From the NCBI GenBank assembly GCA_037127255.1, contig JBANSL010000004.1:71012627-71076626 (forward strand): DNA of 64,000 nucleotides, given 5' to 3'. Below the pieces are notes generated by a model, which worked only from the letters and a program-made list of their open reading frames with translations, made no database searches and was not told the origin of the DNA. Position 1 is the first letter of the stretch. The number at the start of each line of letters is the position of its first letter. Below are positions 11,958-21,743 of this stretch, in pieces. The position numbers were made by a program, and so were the translations under genes. This stretch comes from Persicaria tinctoria. Lineage: Eukaryota; Streptophyta; Magnoliopsida; Caryophyllales; Polygonaceae.

Positions 11958-14480
11958 CACCCTTTTTATAACCCAAGAGAATGTCACATCGCTAGTGATT
12001 ACTCGAACTTTAATGTCTTTGTAACCACCTTAGGCTTACAGGGACATGCAACCATACTCCCATAAACAAGATGATAACAACTAAATACATAAATTAAATA
12101 AAATTAAATATCAAAAGTCTTGAAATATAAAAATAACTCTTCATTAAACTCACCTCTAAAATTGAGGATTTAATTACAAATTGAGAACAATACAACGAAA
12201 GACTTTTGAATATAATAAAACTCTTATACAACATATATAGGAATTTAAAATTCAAATACAATGTTAAAAGTAACTTAAATATCTTCTCAACTTCTCTTCT
12301 CTTTTGACACTTGACCTAAATCTGCGAAAACTGGTCTGGCGACTGGAATGAAGGACACAAGCCATCCAAATAAAGGACGGTTAGTTCGCAAGAACTAGCA
12401 AATGACGACTTGAAGCTCGGACTTCTCTGGACTCAAACTCATTGACCATGATACGTTATGAATCTAAACACAAATGCGATTAATGAGAATATTTATGTGA
12501 ATGCTCAACATTTTAAAACACGCGATTATTGAGAATATTTATGTGAAGGCTCAACATTTTAAAACAAGACTCCTGAGACACGGATAACCCCGAAGGATTG
12601 AGTAACAAAAGATGCGATTGGCGAGCACTCTTAGAAACCATACTCCGAGTACGAATGGAATATGATACAAGCTAATTGTAATCACCGTAAAAATACTTTT
12701 TAAACATTACTTCACTCACTTTATCACGGTGAGTAGCTTAAACACAATTTATACACTTTACAGGATTAATGCATCTTACGTCTTTTAGATTAACACGAGT
12801 AACTTTTTATTGACTAATACCGGTCCCACCCTTGCATAGTGGTTATGACCTAAAACCGATGTGGTTGTGTAATACACCTCATCTGGAAGTGTGGAGTTTC
12901 ATGAAACCTTTAGACCGAGGAGTAGCGACCCCGACCTGACTCTACAATACCACTTTCACTTGACTTCACACATTACGGTTCACACTGCTTTACATTGATT
13001 GATATTGATTCAATTGAGTTCCCATCGTAACACACCATCCTCACATTGTTAACTATTTTATTAAGACCTCCTAGGTGATCACACAACACAAAATAACCCA
13101 TGTTATTGATAAGTAACATGGATGCTAAATGAAATGAAAGCAAATAAAATAAAGGATGGAAACATCAAAGAAGAGACATGTACCATACCTAACCAATTAG
13201 CATGAAAGAACAAAGATAAATCATGCTTTAAATAAACGGTGGGTAACTACGTTATTATCTTATCTTAAGGTCACCCAATTACACTTGTCAAATTCAAATG
13301 GAAGGTTAAATAAATCACACAAGCAGATGAATTGTAATTTATTTTAAATAACTTGGCAAGCAATCAAAGAATGAAAACAACTTGACATGAAAGCCCCGAA
13401 ATGAGCAGAAAGGCTCGGAAAGTCACTTGCCTTATTTGTCTTGTTGGATTTCGGTATCAACTATGGACTTGAAAGCACTTGTGACGGAGTTTTTATGAAA
13501 CGGAATGACTTATTTAATTCGAATAAAAATCGGAATAATTTAAAAAGTCGGAAATAATACCAAGATGGTCTTCTTGAGAATCTTGAATCATTAAGGGCGG
13601 ACAAGGATTCGATGATAATGCTGCGGATTACGGAGGTTACGCGAGTTAGAACACTAAATAAAATGCGGGATAATTTCTGAAATTTAAGAATCCAAAACAG
13701 GGGCATATTTTGTAAACACTGAAAGTACGGGAGGTTAGGCGTAAATAACCTTCTTCAAGCTCTAGCCCGACAGCCCCCATACGCAGCCGGTTTCCGGCGA
13801 TGTTCCGGCGAGGCTTCGGCGACTCCTGGCGGCTCTGTTAGTTCTAATGAAACGCTACTGGTGGCTACGGCTTCGTATTGATGAGGCGCTCCTCCCTGGT
13901 GGTCCTGGAGGCTTCGGAAGCGGCGGAAAAGTTCGGCACCGGCGAGGTTGGATTCGAAAGTTGGGGCTTTCGGTTTCGGAATATTTTTTGTGAAAAACTT
14001 GTGAAGAGGATTGTTTCTAGAGATGTTTATAACCCAATGGAATAGGTTAGAAGCTCGGATCTCTTCTCTACGGAATGAATTTCAGTGAACACCGAACCCC
14101 TATATTTATAGTCGATGTCAAACGGAGCCGATTTGGATCCAATCGAATCGATAGGGATAACTACAAATCTTTCTAGAAGCTATCTATGTGGTCAATTTGA
14201 TAAAATCTATCATAATTTCGGCGGATTGGATAAAACTCCGAATTTGGGATCAACTCGTTCGAGCTCGTTTTGGATTCGAAATCACGAACTAGTTAAAGAT
14301 GTAGATATGATAGGGCGCGTGAAACATTCTAGAACCAAAAACGTTAAGATTAGAGCGAGATTTAAGGAGGTCAAAAATCACAAATTTCAACAGTGAACGG
14401 GGCAAGCGGGAGGTTGAAGATGTGGTTCAGAGCCGGTTCGGTTCAGTATTTTTGACCCGGTTCGGTTCAAAGGAACCGTT
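11953..14480. repeat. LTR-like non-coding block ending in TGTAACACCC
   Basis: This gene-free block interrupts the hAT transposase and starts with TGTAACACCC on the plus strand, equal to GGGTGTTACA on the minus strand, a common retrotransposon LTR terminus. A TATA-like sequence on the minus strand near 14105 would suit a minus-oriented LTR promoter. Part of it (CATACTCCCATAAACAAGA at about 12053) recurs at 61617, in a similar AT-rich context, so this is a repeated family. I could not find a matching 5-bp TSD at the other end, so the right boundary is approximate. Confidence 0.45.
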
Positions 14481-14643
14481 TCAGCCCTTCTCCAATTTAT
14501 ATATATATAGGGTGAGGTTAAAGTGAAAAAGGGGCTAATTCAGATGAAAAAAACGCTTAAAGTGAAAATGGGTTAATTAAGCTTGGCGCGGGTTTAAAAA
14601 ATTAAAACGAATCGGTGCTGAACCGGCCAAAAAAAAAACACTA

Positions 14644-15115
14644 CTAGTCCGTGACTCTCCCCACCCGTCCTCTCTTTTCTCCTTCAGCATTCTGCAATGG
14701 CTCCATCGGTTCTCTTTCTCTTCTCCTGCTGCCGCCGGCGCCGACCGCGACCACCAGGATCTGTTTACCTCTCCGGCTGGCAGGGGCAGGTGGTGGGGGT
14801 AGCGTGGTAGGGCAGCTGATTGCCTCGGGGCCTGTGGTGGTGATGGCGGCTTCGTTCAGCAATTTTGCCTCTGAGAGGCTCCCTTTGGAGAAGGACGGCG
14901 TCGGGGTGGTGGATTGCGCTCGTCGAGTGCGGAATTCGAGACGGCTCAGGGAGATTGCGCTTCGAGTCTTCGGGAAAGCTCCGCTCGTTTCAACGCTCTC
15001 TTCTCCGGATCCTTGAGCCAGCAGCGCCACCATCCCGCACTTATGCCGACCACCAGCCACAGCCAGCACCACCATCCACTTCTAGCGCCTCTCATCTCCA
15101 GGTTTGTTGTATCTT
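14644..15115 (+). pseudogene. GC-rich gene-like 5' fragment, unidentified
   Basis: The stretch is much richer in GC than its surroundings and opens with a pyrimidine-rich leader. In one frame it reads LPLEKDGVGVVDCARRVRNS followed by RRLREIALRVFG, before a stop. I do not recognise the protein. It sits just inside the left inverted end of the candidate capture element, where Pack-type elements often carry a captured promoter and first exon. It could equally be part of the element's own sequence. Confidence 0.35.
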
Positions 15116-15944
15116 CAGTTGATCCATTGAAGATGTTTTCGATTTTGTCTTTGTTCAATCACAGGGGTTAGGGATTTGGATGTTTGTTGTATTTTAACCA
15201 CATTCCGCCCTCTCTTGTTCCATCTCCTTCTCAACGCCTTTATTCCAAGCGTCAAGTGACAACCATTACTGTTTAGGAATTTGATACTGCAATTTTGGAT
15301 TGTTAATCATATCTTGCTTTCCAGGATGGATCGCTGCAACTACATGATTGAATCTTTTAGCTACTGAAACTCCTGTATGTGCAATCGAAAGATCATTCAA
15401 CACATGAAATAGATCATCTCTGGTATGGACAACCAGCAACAAGGCAAACTCATTGTATAAACAGGAATGTGCTGCTGCCATTCCTTTTTAAAGTCTGATT
15501 TCCTAGTCCCATCTTTGAATTACTACTAAACTAATCATGCCTGGCATTTCGAGCCTTCCAGGTTTGGATCATAGAACTCAAATGTGTAATAGCTCTAGCA
15601 TATTCTTGTGCATATGAGATACATCAGTGCTTATCTGAAATATCATTCACTTTGATGGAATTGAACAACTTGAACAAATGAACTAGGAAACAAGAAGAAA
15701 ATGCGCAAGTCCTCACCAGCAGGAAACTGGATTCAAGACAACAGACACAAGAATCCGATCTGATCTTCCAAAACGACGAAGTGTTTTTGCATTAGTTTGT
15801 GACATTTGTGTTGTCTCATGGTGGTTGTTTCTCAAATTCAAGGTCTATAAACAAATTCATGGTGCTTGTTTCTGCCTTTATTTTCAGGTATCAATCTCAG
15901 CAGGTGTGGGTACTCACATTTGTTAATGATGATACTAATTTTAG

Positions 15945-16074
15945 GATGATTCCCCACAAGACCAAGAGAGGAGATGCTGCCTTGGCAAGGTTGAAGGTAT
16001 TTGAGGGAGTACCTCCTTCATATGACAAGATCAAGAGGATGGTTCTGCCTGCTGCTCTCGTTGCAATTGTTTGA
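15945..16074 (+). pseudogene. Ribosomal protein uL13 (RPL13a) exon fragment
   Basis: The reading [20 protein letters not shown] followed by [18 protein letters not shown] closely matches the internal segment of eukaryotic 60S ribosomal protein L13a, a protein of the large subunit. The exon starts right after an acceptor-like TTTTAG at 15944 and the similarity ends at GCTCTC followed by GT, a possible donor. It is thus one exon with intron borders kept, not a processed copy. No flanking RPL13a exons are present and the reading ends at a TGA at 16072. A 21-base piece of the exon end (AGAGGATGGTTCTGCCTGCT) is repeated near 16181. Confidence 0.85.
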
Positions 16075-16619
16075 TCAGATGTCTACTTTCGGGGAAACGA
16101 GACCCAATGAGGCTACTTTTTTTAGTGACTAACATTATGTATTCATGTGGTCATTTAGAATGACTTGATAAAGGTAGAAAGAGGATGGTTCTGCCTGCTG
16201 GATTTTTATGTCATTCAAATGCAATTATGGGGGTTTTTAACTTTAGATTGCAAGTTTGAGGCTAATTGGAGGTTGTTTGTTGTCTTCAATTTGATGTTTT
16301 GGTGCTGACTTCTGTCAGGAATATTGCAATAAAAGATTCTGAATTTTTAAGAGTCCTCCTGAATTTTTTATATTTAAGTGCAACATTAGATAGAAAATAT
16401 ACATATATAAGGTGTAATTATGCATATTTAATATAATGAAGTGCAACATTAGATAGATAGAGAAGTGAAATCGCCTCTTTTTGTTGTATCTGTAAAGCGA
16501 GCTCCCAGTTCAACAACGTGAAGAGTTATTATGCAATTTCAGGCTTGGGGTGTTCTAAAGCAAACAACTGTCAACTCATGAGTGGCCAGAAGATTATTCA
16601 AATCTTATCTGAATGCATT

Positions 16620-17540
16620 CTAAATATGCACAATTGTATCTTCCTTTTGCACAATTGTATCTTACTTTTGCACACTTGTATTATAAATCTGCACAATTGT
16701 ATCTTACTTTTGTACACTTGTATTCTAAATGTGCACAATTGTATTCTAAATCTGCACAATTGTATCTTACTTTTGTACACTTGTATTCTAAATATGCACA
16801 ATTGTATCTTACTTTTGCACACTTGTATTCTAAATGTGCACAATTGTATCATACTTTTGTACAATTGATTGAGATAAGATCTGTTAGATTCTTCACTCTT
16901 TTTTAGTAATTGTTTTATGAACACCTGTATCCTAAATCTGCACAATTGTATCTTACTTTTGCACTTTATAATATTAATAATTGTTGTATCCATCCTTGTA
17001 TTCTAAATGTGCACAATTGTATTCTAAATCTGCACAATTATATCTTACTTTTTCACAATTGATTGAGATAAGATTTACTAGATTTCGTCACTCTTTTTTA
17101 GTAATTATTGTATGCACACATGTATTCTATTTACTGTCACATCATGATTTTATTGTATGCACACATGTATTCTATTTATAATCTTTATTGTGCACTCTGT
17201 AATCTTATTCTTGCACTTCATGATTTTATTCTTACACTTTATCATTTTATTTTTGCCCTTTATCATTTTATTTATGCACTTTATAATATTTATTGTGCAC
17301 TTCATAATCTTATTCATGCACTTCATACTATTATTCATACACTTCATTATTTTATCTTCTTATTTATGCACTTTATCATTTTATTCTTGCACTTTGTAAT
17401 CTTTATTGTGCACTCCATAATCTTATCCATGCACTTCATGATTTTATTCTTGCACTTTATCATTTTATATGTGCACTTTATCATCTTATTTATGCATTTT
17501 ATCATTTTATTTTTGCACGTTATAATCTTATTCATGAACG
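16620..17540 (+). repeat. Degenerate ~24-bp tandem array with TGCACAATTGTAT and TGCACTTTATCATTTTAT units
   Basis: The array covers about 900 bases with a spacing of 21-24. From 16620 to 17070 the unit is TGCACAATTGTATCTTACTTT and close variants; its centre ACAATTGT is a perfect palindrome. From 17110 to 17175 the unit is TGCACACATGTATTCTATTTA. From 17190 to 17530 it is TGCACTTTATCATTTTATT with many variants. The TGCAC start and the spacing are kept while the other half drifts. Several frames stay open across it only because the period is near a multiple of three; I regard those readings as artefacts. Confidence 0.85.
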
Positions 17541-17566
17541 AGAATAAACACAATACAATCATAAAT

Positions 17567-17636
17567 AGCCTATGCGGGATTTGAACCCGCATCTTTGTGC
17601 ATGGCACATCGCTCTACCATTTTGAGCTAATAGGCT
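17567..17636 (-). tRNA. tRNA-like sequence (probable pseudo-tRNA or SINE-like head)
   Basis: On the minus strand the 71 or so bases start AGCCTATTAGCTCA and end CGCATAGGCTA. The 7-bp acceptor stem (AGCCTAT with ATAGGCT), the D arm (GCTC with GAGC) and the T arm (GCGGG TTCAAAT CCCGC) are all intact, and both internal promoter boxes look good (TTAGCTCA..ATGGTAGAG and GGTTCAAATCC). The anticodon arm is abnormal: GTGCCATGCAC folds as an over-tight hairpin with a short loop, there is no T33, and the variable loop is too short. I therefore call it a pseudo-tRNA. On the minus strand the 24-bp array follows directly after it. Confidence 0.6.
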
Positions 17637-18299
17637 TTAAATCACGTCACTGTTTTTTCTATTGTCTACCAAAAAAGAAAGAAAATCTACTTGGAACCAA
17701 TATGAAATCAGTGCTAGTAGGTTCTTAGAAATACAAAGCCTTGTATATTATGCAATAAAAAAACTAGCAAAATCAGTCGTCAACCCAAGCAACCTAAAAA
17801 AGGCTTGTTAATTGTCATCAACTTGTGCCTATACCAGCAAGTCATGATTTAACGGTCCAGTAGGGAGTGACAACAAGTCCAATCGTAAAGCTTATGAATA
17901 ATGCAGCCAATAGCTTAAAAAAGACATATCATGACAGCAAGTCCAGTCTAAGTTTGCAAAAGGTAATTGTAACTTTTATATATAATCATATGCAACCTCA
18001 AAAGAGGGCTGCTTGAGATGGTATAGAAAACTAAAAACAGGAATGGTAAACGAACAATTCCTATTTTATACTAAGCAAATTGTTAGGACTTCAAACTAGT
18101 AAGAGATGTCACTAACATTCTCTAACAACCATGTGACCTTAGCTACTCTCCATAATTGCACAAGTGTCTAACAAATCAACTTCTATATAATTCCATTTCA
18201 AGTCCTAAACAAAAAGCAAAATTATGGACAATATTTTTGCACAAGTCAAGCCTAATTAACTGAATAAACAAAGATAATAAGAAAATGAGAAGAATACCC

Positions 18300-18910
18300 A
18301 ATAGCCAAGCAAAATGGTATTTTTTGGCAAGCAAGTGTCTGATGAGACGACTGGCTCTTGCAACACAACAATGAGATGGTAATATTAGGCACCATAAGCC
18401 CAATTTATAATTTCTTCAAGAAGTAATATTTGCAAGCCAAATCTAAAGGTTGTGCAACAGAAAGAAGGTCATTTAGAGGGAAAAGATTAATAAGTGGTTT
18501 TGACACAAAGCTCTTTGTTTCTCTCCTGATCTTGACTAAGTTATAATCTCAAGAATAAAAAAAAGACAACGGTGATGATGTCTGACAGTGCTATCTACTG
18601 ATGTAAACTATCTAAAAATACATATATGTGTAAGACAAGCAGAATATTTGAGGCTTCAAAAAACTGAAATAAGCAGGTTTAGCACCTGGCATCATATCAC
18701 TTGTGGGGAACAAGTCTCGGAGCATTGCCTCTCTTTCAACGAGAAAGGCTTCAGCCGAGAAAGAATCACTAATTCCAGTCTCTTCTACAAAGACTTTCGC
18801 AGCCTCTAAAGCCTTTTTCCCCATCATCTTTGGCTTGAGGGACCAATCAAATGTTTTATTATATCTGGCCAGTATGATTTCTTGGACTTTGGTATAGAAA
18901 TTCTCAGTAT
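18300..18910 (-). pseudogene. Glycerol-3-phosphatase (HAD family) gene fragment
   Basis: Minus-strand exon 18686-18910 reads VQEIILARYNKTFDWSLKPK and later GISDSFSAEAFLVEREAMLR, matching plant DL-glycerol-3-phosphatase, a HAD-fold enzyme that dephosphorylates glycerol 3-phosphate. It has good splice borders (TTATGCAG before, GTGCTA after). The next exon is recognisable at about 18300-18358 (ASRLIRHLLAK), but its acceptor reads GCAAGA where GCAGGA is expected. One A appears lost in the run after GCC, shifting the rest (IPFCLAIG in the next frame). The first exon with the nucleophile motif DxD and all later exons are missing. Retained introns point to a DNA-level copy. Confidence 0.82.
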
Positions 18911-18962
18911 CTGCATAATGCCAAAACAAGTAACAGATTTAATCCCTTGTCCCTAGTCTATA

Positions 18963-20295
18963 TGATAGAGCATGTTTAGTATTGCATTATAGATTACATT
19001 TAGCATAGTTTGGTTGTGAATAGTGCATATTTTAGTTACAATTACATGTTTACCGGTGGTGTTGGAAGAGTCGGAATCTATGCAATTTTATGGTTAATTT
19101 CAGGTAAATGTGGATCCGACGAGGAATTAGGAGACTCTTGGATGAACGAAGATTCAAGTTGAGGAAGAAAAGTGAAAAGCACGGGAGCGGAGTCGAATTT
19201 CGAGAGCCTAAGTGAATAACAAGTCATCAAAAGTTGTCGCCAGACATGCTGAACTTGTTTCGCACTTTCTGGAGGCCTCGGTGGTCCGATTGACTATTAT
19301 AACCATGCGATGGAAAGCTCTCTTCGAGATCTACAACTTTCGTGTTGACATCGAGACCAAATTCGAAACGTAAAAATGGCTGTGAACAGTAAAAGCCGCC
19401 CCGCGGCCCGAACCTCTAACGAGCGATTTCGCTGATCGCCGGCCGCTCAGCGGCCTGGGTTGGCTGCCCCGCTGCCCTCGCAGAAACACGCCGTTCAAAA
19501 TTGGACGAAACCTCGAGAGTTTAGTTGCCCATGCTCAACGGCGCTCTCAACAATGGAATCTACAAAACCCTAGCAATTGAATGAATCTACTCTAACTAGT
19601 TGATCAGGCCAGAGAGAATAAAACACATTCAAGCAATTTGATTGTTGAATTGTGGCAATCATAATTGCTTGAATGTGTTTTATTCTCTCTGGCCTGATCA
19701 ACTAGTTAGAGTAGATTCATTCAATTGCTAGGGTTTTGTAGATTCCTCATAGCGAACCTTAACCCAAGTGGCAATCATATCCCTTTAGGACTCGTATGAC
19801 TAATTGGATGTGTAGGAAGTTGAATACATGTTGAATATCGACTCGTAGCTTGATATTGCATGTACCTTGGTTAATTCATAATCTTAATGCTATCTCTAGG
19901 TTGAATCTTAACCGTGTTAGGGTTATTTAGAGATAAGAGTTGCTAAGACTCGTAGGACTAGTAATTTACCTGAGATCTGGACAAGGACATTGATAGGAAA
20001 AGACAAGAACTAGAGGCTGAAACAAGGATCGAATTCATCAATCGAAGTGATAAATTGTAGGTGAACCTATTTCCATCCACTGCATTCTACAATCAATTTA
20101 CTTTGTTTTCTTGCTTCCGCTTTGATAAAAGGCGGATCTTTTTCACACCAAAAAACCCCAATATTCTCTATTAGCAATTAGACTTGCACTTGAATTGATA
20201 GATTTTCCTGTGGATCGACCTCTTGCTTACACACTATACTAGTTGTGAGTTTGAGTATTCTTTGGCAAGAACAACGACAGGTTTTCCTCTTGTCA
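18963..20295 (+). mobile_element. Solo LTR with TSD CTATA
   Basis: The element begins TGATAGAGCATG and ends CCTCTTGTCA, with the 5-base sequence CTATA at 18958-18962 and again at 20296-20300. It has TG...CA ends, no coding capacity and a length of 1333 bases. It is related over hundreds of bases to the LTR at 28510-32366 (for example AACCTTAACCCAAGTGGCAA in both). The style suits a Ty3/gypsy-type LTR, but no internal domain is present, so the superfamily is an inference. It interrupts the DNA upstream of the glycerol-3-phosphatase fragment. Confidence 0.88.
19555..19746. repeat. Perfect 83-bp inverted repeat inside the solo LTR
   Basis: Bases 19555-19637 are exactly complementary to 19664-19746, with a 26-base spacer. 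The right arm is the ordinary LTR sequence (it aligns with the second LTR around 31750-31835). The left arm is an inverted duplicate of it. A transcript through the LTR would form a long perfect stem. Confidence 0.95.
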
Positions 20296-20300
20296 CTATA

Positions 20301-21482
20301 CATATCACAACACAAAAAAAGTCTTACAAAAATCGCACACAAACAACCAAAATCTGCAAGCCCAAAGAGAGAATTTGTCTTAATTTGCATAAAAAATTTC
20401 ACCAGAGATCACCTATAAATCGCCAAAGGCCAAATATGATAAGCATCATGATATTAGGGGGAAAAAAGCAGAGAAGATTTGCATTTGATAGGACCAATTA
20501 CCACAAGTTTTATAAGTGGTGAGTGGTGACACGCTATTTTGTTAAGAGTGACATTCGCAGCTTATCAATTTTTGCAAACAGCCTATCAGAATTTGGGGTA
20601 TTAACAACGAGATCTATTCCAGGTTTACTATGACACTGAGTCACTGTGGTTTTTTATTAGATAATCCAGAAATGAAGTAAACCCTTTTATGGAAAAGCTT
20701 TATTTTTCTTAATCTGCAGATTTTGTTCTTTGCCAAATTCCTATTTGGGATCTATGTGGCAGCAATAAGCAATGATATTCTAAGGCTCCAAATTTTCGAA
20801 TCTGTAAAATGCTTTCAGCTTTATATTGAATCTAATTTGCAATAAGTTTCTCTACTAAGTGTTACAAATCAACAAGCTATACATCCTATCTAAAGCAATT
20901 AATCTGAAAGACAATGATGTAAAATTTAAAGACAATGAAGGATAAGTTAGAAAGTGAGAGAGCCGAGTGAAAAAACTGAGCAAAAAACACACCAACAGGA
21001 GCACAAATATGAAATAGCAGCAGTATTAGAACACAATTACAGCACACCAGCAGTAGTAGGAGAAGCAATATAACACAAATACAACCAATTTTAGGCAAAA
21101 AAAATCAATCTGCATTCGACTACATCAGCTATACACATCCCTCAAAGAGTATCGATTTCAATTTCAGAGCGAGAAAGACAGAGAGAAGAGTTCAAGAGAA
21201 GAATGCCTGGTCGGGAATAGGCCGTGCAGGAGAAGAACAAGAAGAAGAAGAGGCCGAGCAAGCAGCACAACCGAGAAGGAGGGGCGAGTCGCCGGTAGGG
21301 GAACTATCGCCAACGGACGACGGACGACGAGGATTGAGGGATGGATGACAAGCTAAGACGAGGGGCGATATAGTGCAAAACCGTTGTCCACCGCCATGGA
21401 TGCAAGGTCTCGGAGTTGGGAGAGAGAGTCAGTGAAGCTTGTTCGGCCCAAATAAACCAAAACTACAGTATCCCAACTCAAA
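20301..21482. other. Interior of the candidate capture element, no recognised gene
   Basis: This is mostly AT-rich. The GC-rich right part (about 21180-21430) looks like a gene leader on the minus strand: pyrimidine-rich, with an ATG at about 21399 followed by only 14 codons. It may be the captured 5' end of a gene whose exons lie further left, but I could not identify any protein. Confidence 0.3.
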
Positions 21483-21743
21483 ACGCATGTAAAAGACCCA
21501 TTTTCACTTTAAGCCAAATTTTCATTTTAAGCCCCATTTTCATTTGAACCTTATCCGAAATTTTAAGCCATTTTTGAATCTGTAAAATGAAAACGCATGT
21601 AAAACGCATGTAAAAGGCCCATTCTCATTTTAAGCCATATATATATGTATGTATGTATATCCGAAATTTTATTTATTTAATTTCTACATAAATTAAATAA
21701 TAAAAATAACAAAACATTTAATGAAGTACATTTTATTTTGCGT

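Larger units (their letters stand above)
14505..21640. mobile_element. Candidate gene-capturing element (Pack-MULE-like) with host gene fragments
   Basis: The left end (about 14511-14575: GGGTGAGGTTAAAGTGAAAA, later CTTAAAGTGAAAATGGGT) is an imperfect inverted copy of 21483-21560 (GGATAAGGTTCAAATGAAAA, later CTTAAAGTGAAAATGGGT on the minus strand). The interior contains an RPL13a exon, glycerol-3-phosphatase exons, unidentified GC-rich gene-like sequence, a long array and a tRNA-like sequence. Unrelated, intron-containing gene pieces between inverted ends suggest DNA-level transduplication, as by Pack-MULEs. The flanks are TA-rich, so a TSD cannot be read and the superfamily is unproven. The solo LTR at 18963-20295 is a later insertion. 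Confidence 0.5.

Noticed and set aside
11953..14480. Complete solo LTR with TSD
   Set aside because: One end looks right (TGTAACACCC), but I could not find a matching 5-base duplication (TAACA) at the right side, so boundaries stay provisional.
16518..17607. Overlapping open frames on both strands rich in His, Asn, Cys, Tyr, Leu and Lys
   Set aside because: They follow from a repeat period that is near a multiple of three; the reading changes in step with the DNA repeat, and no start context or domain supports a protein.
17567..17636. Functional tRNA gene (Met CAT or Ala-like)
   Set aside because: The anticodon arm cannot form a 5-bp stem with a 7-base loop and T33, and the variable loop is too short; kept only as tRNA-like.
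14505..21640. Helitron with TC...CTRR ends
   Set aside because: Inverted ends and no clear CTRR-plus-hairpin terminus fit a TIR element better; no Rep/helicase sequence is seen.
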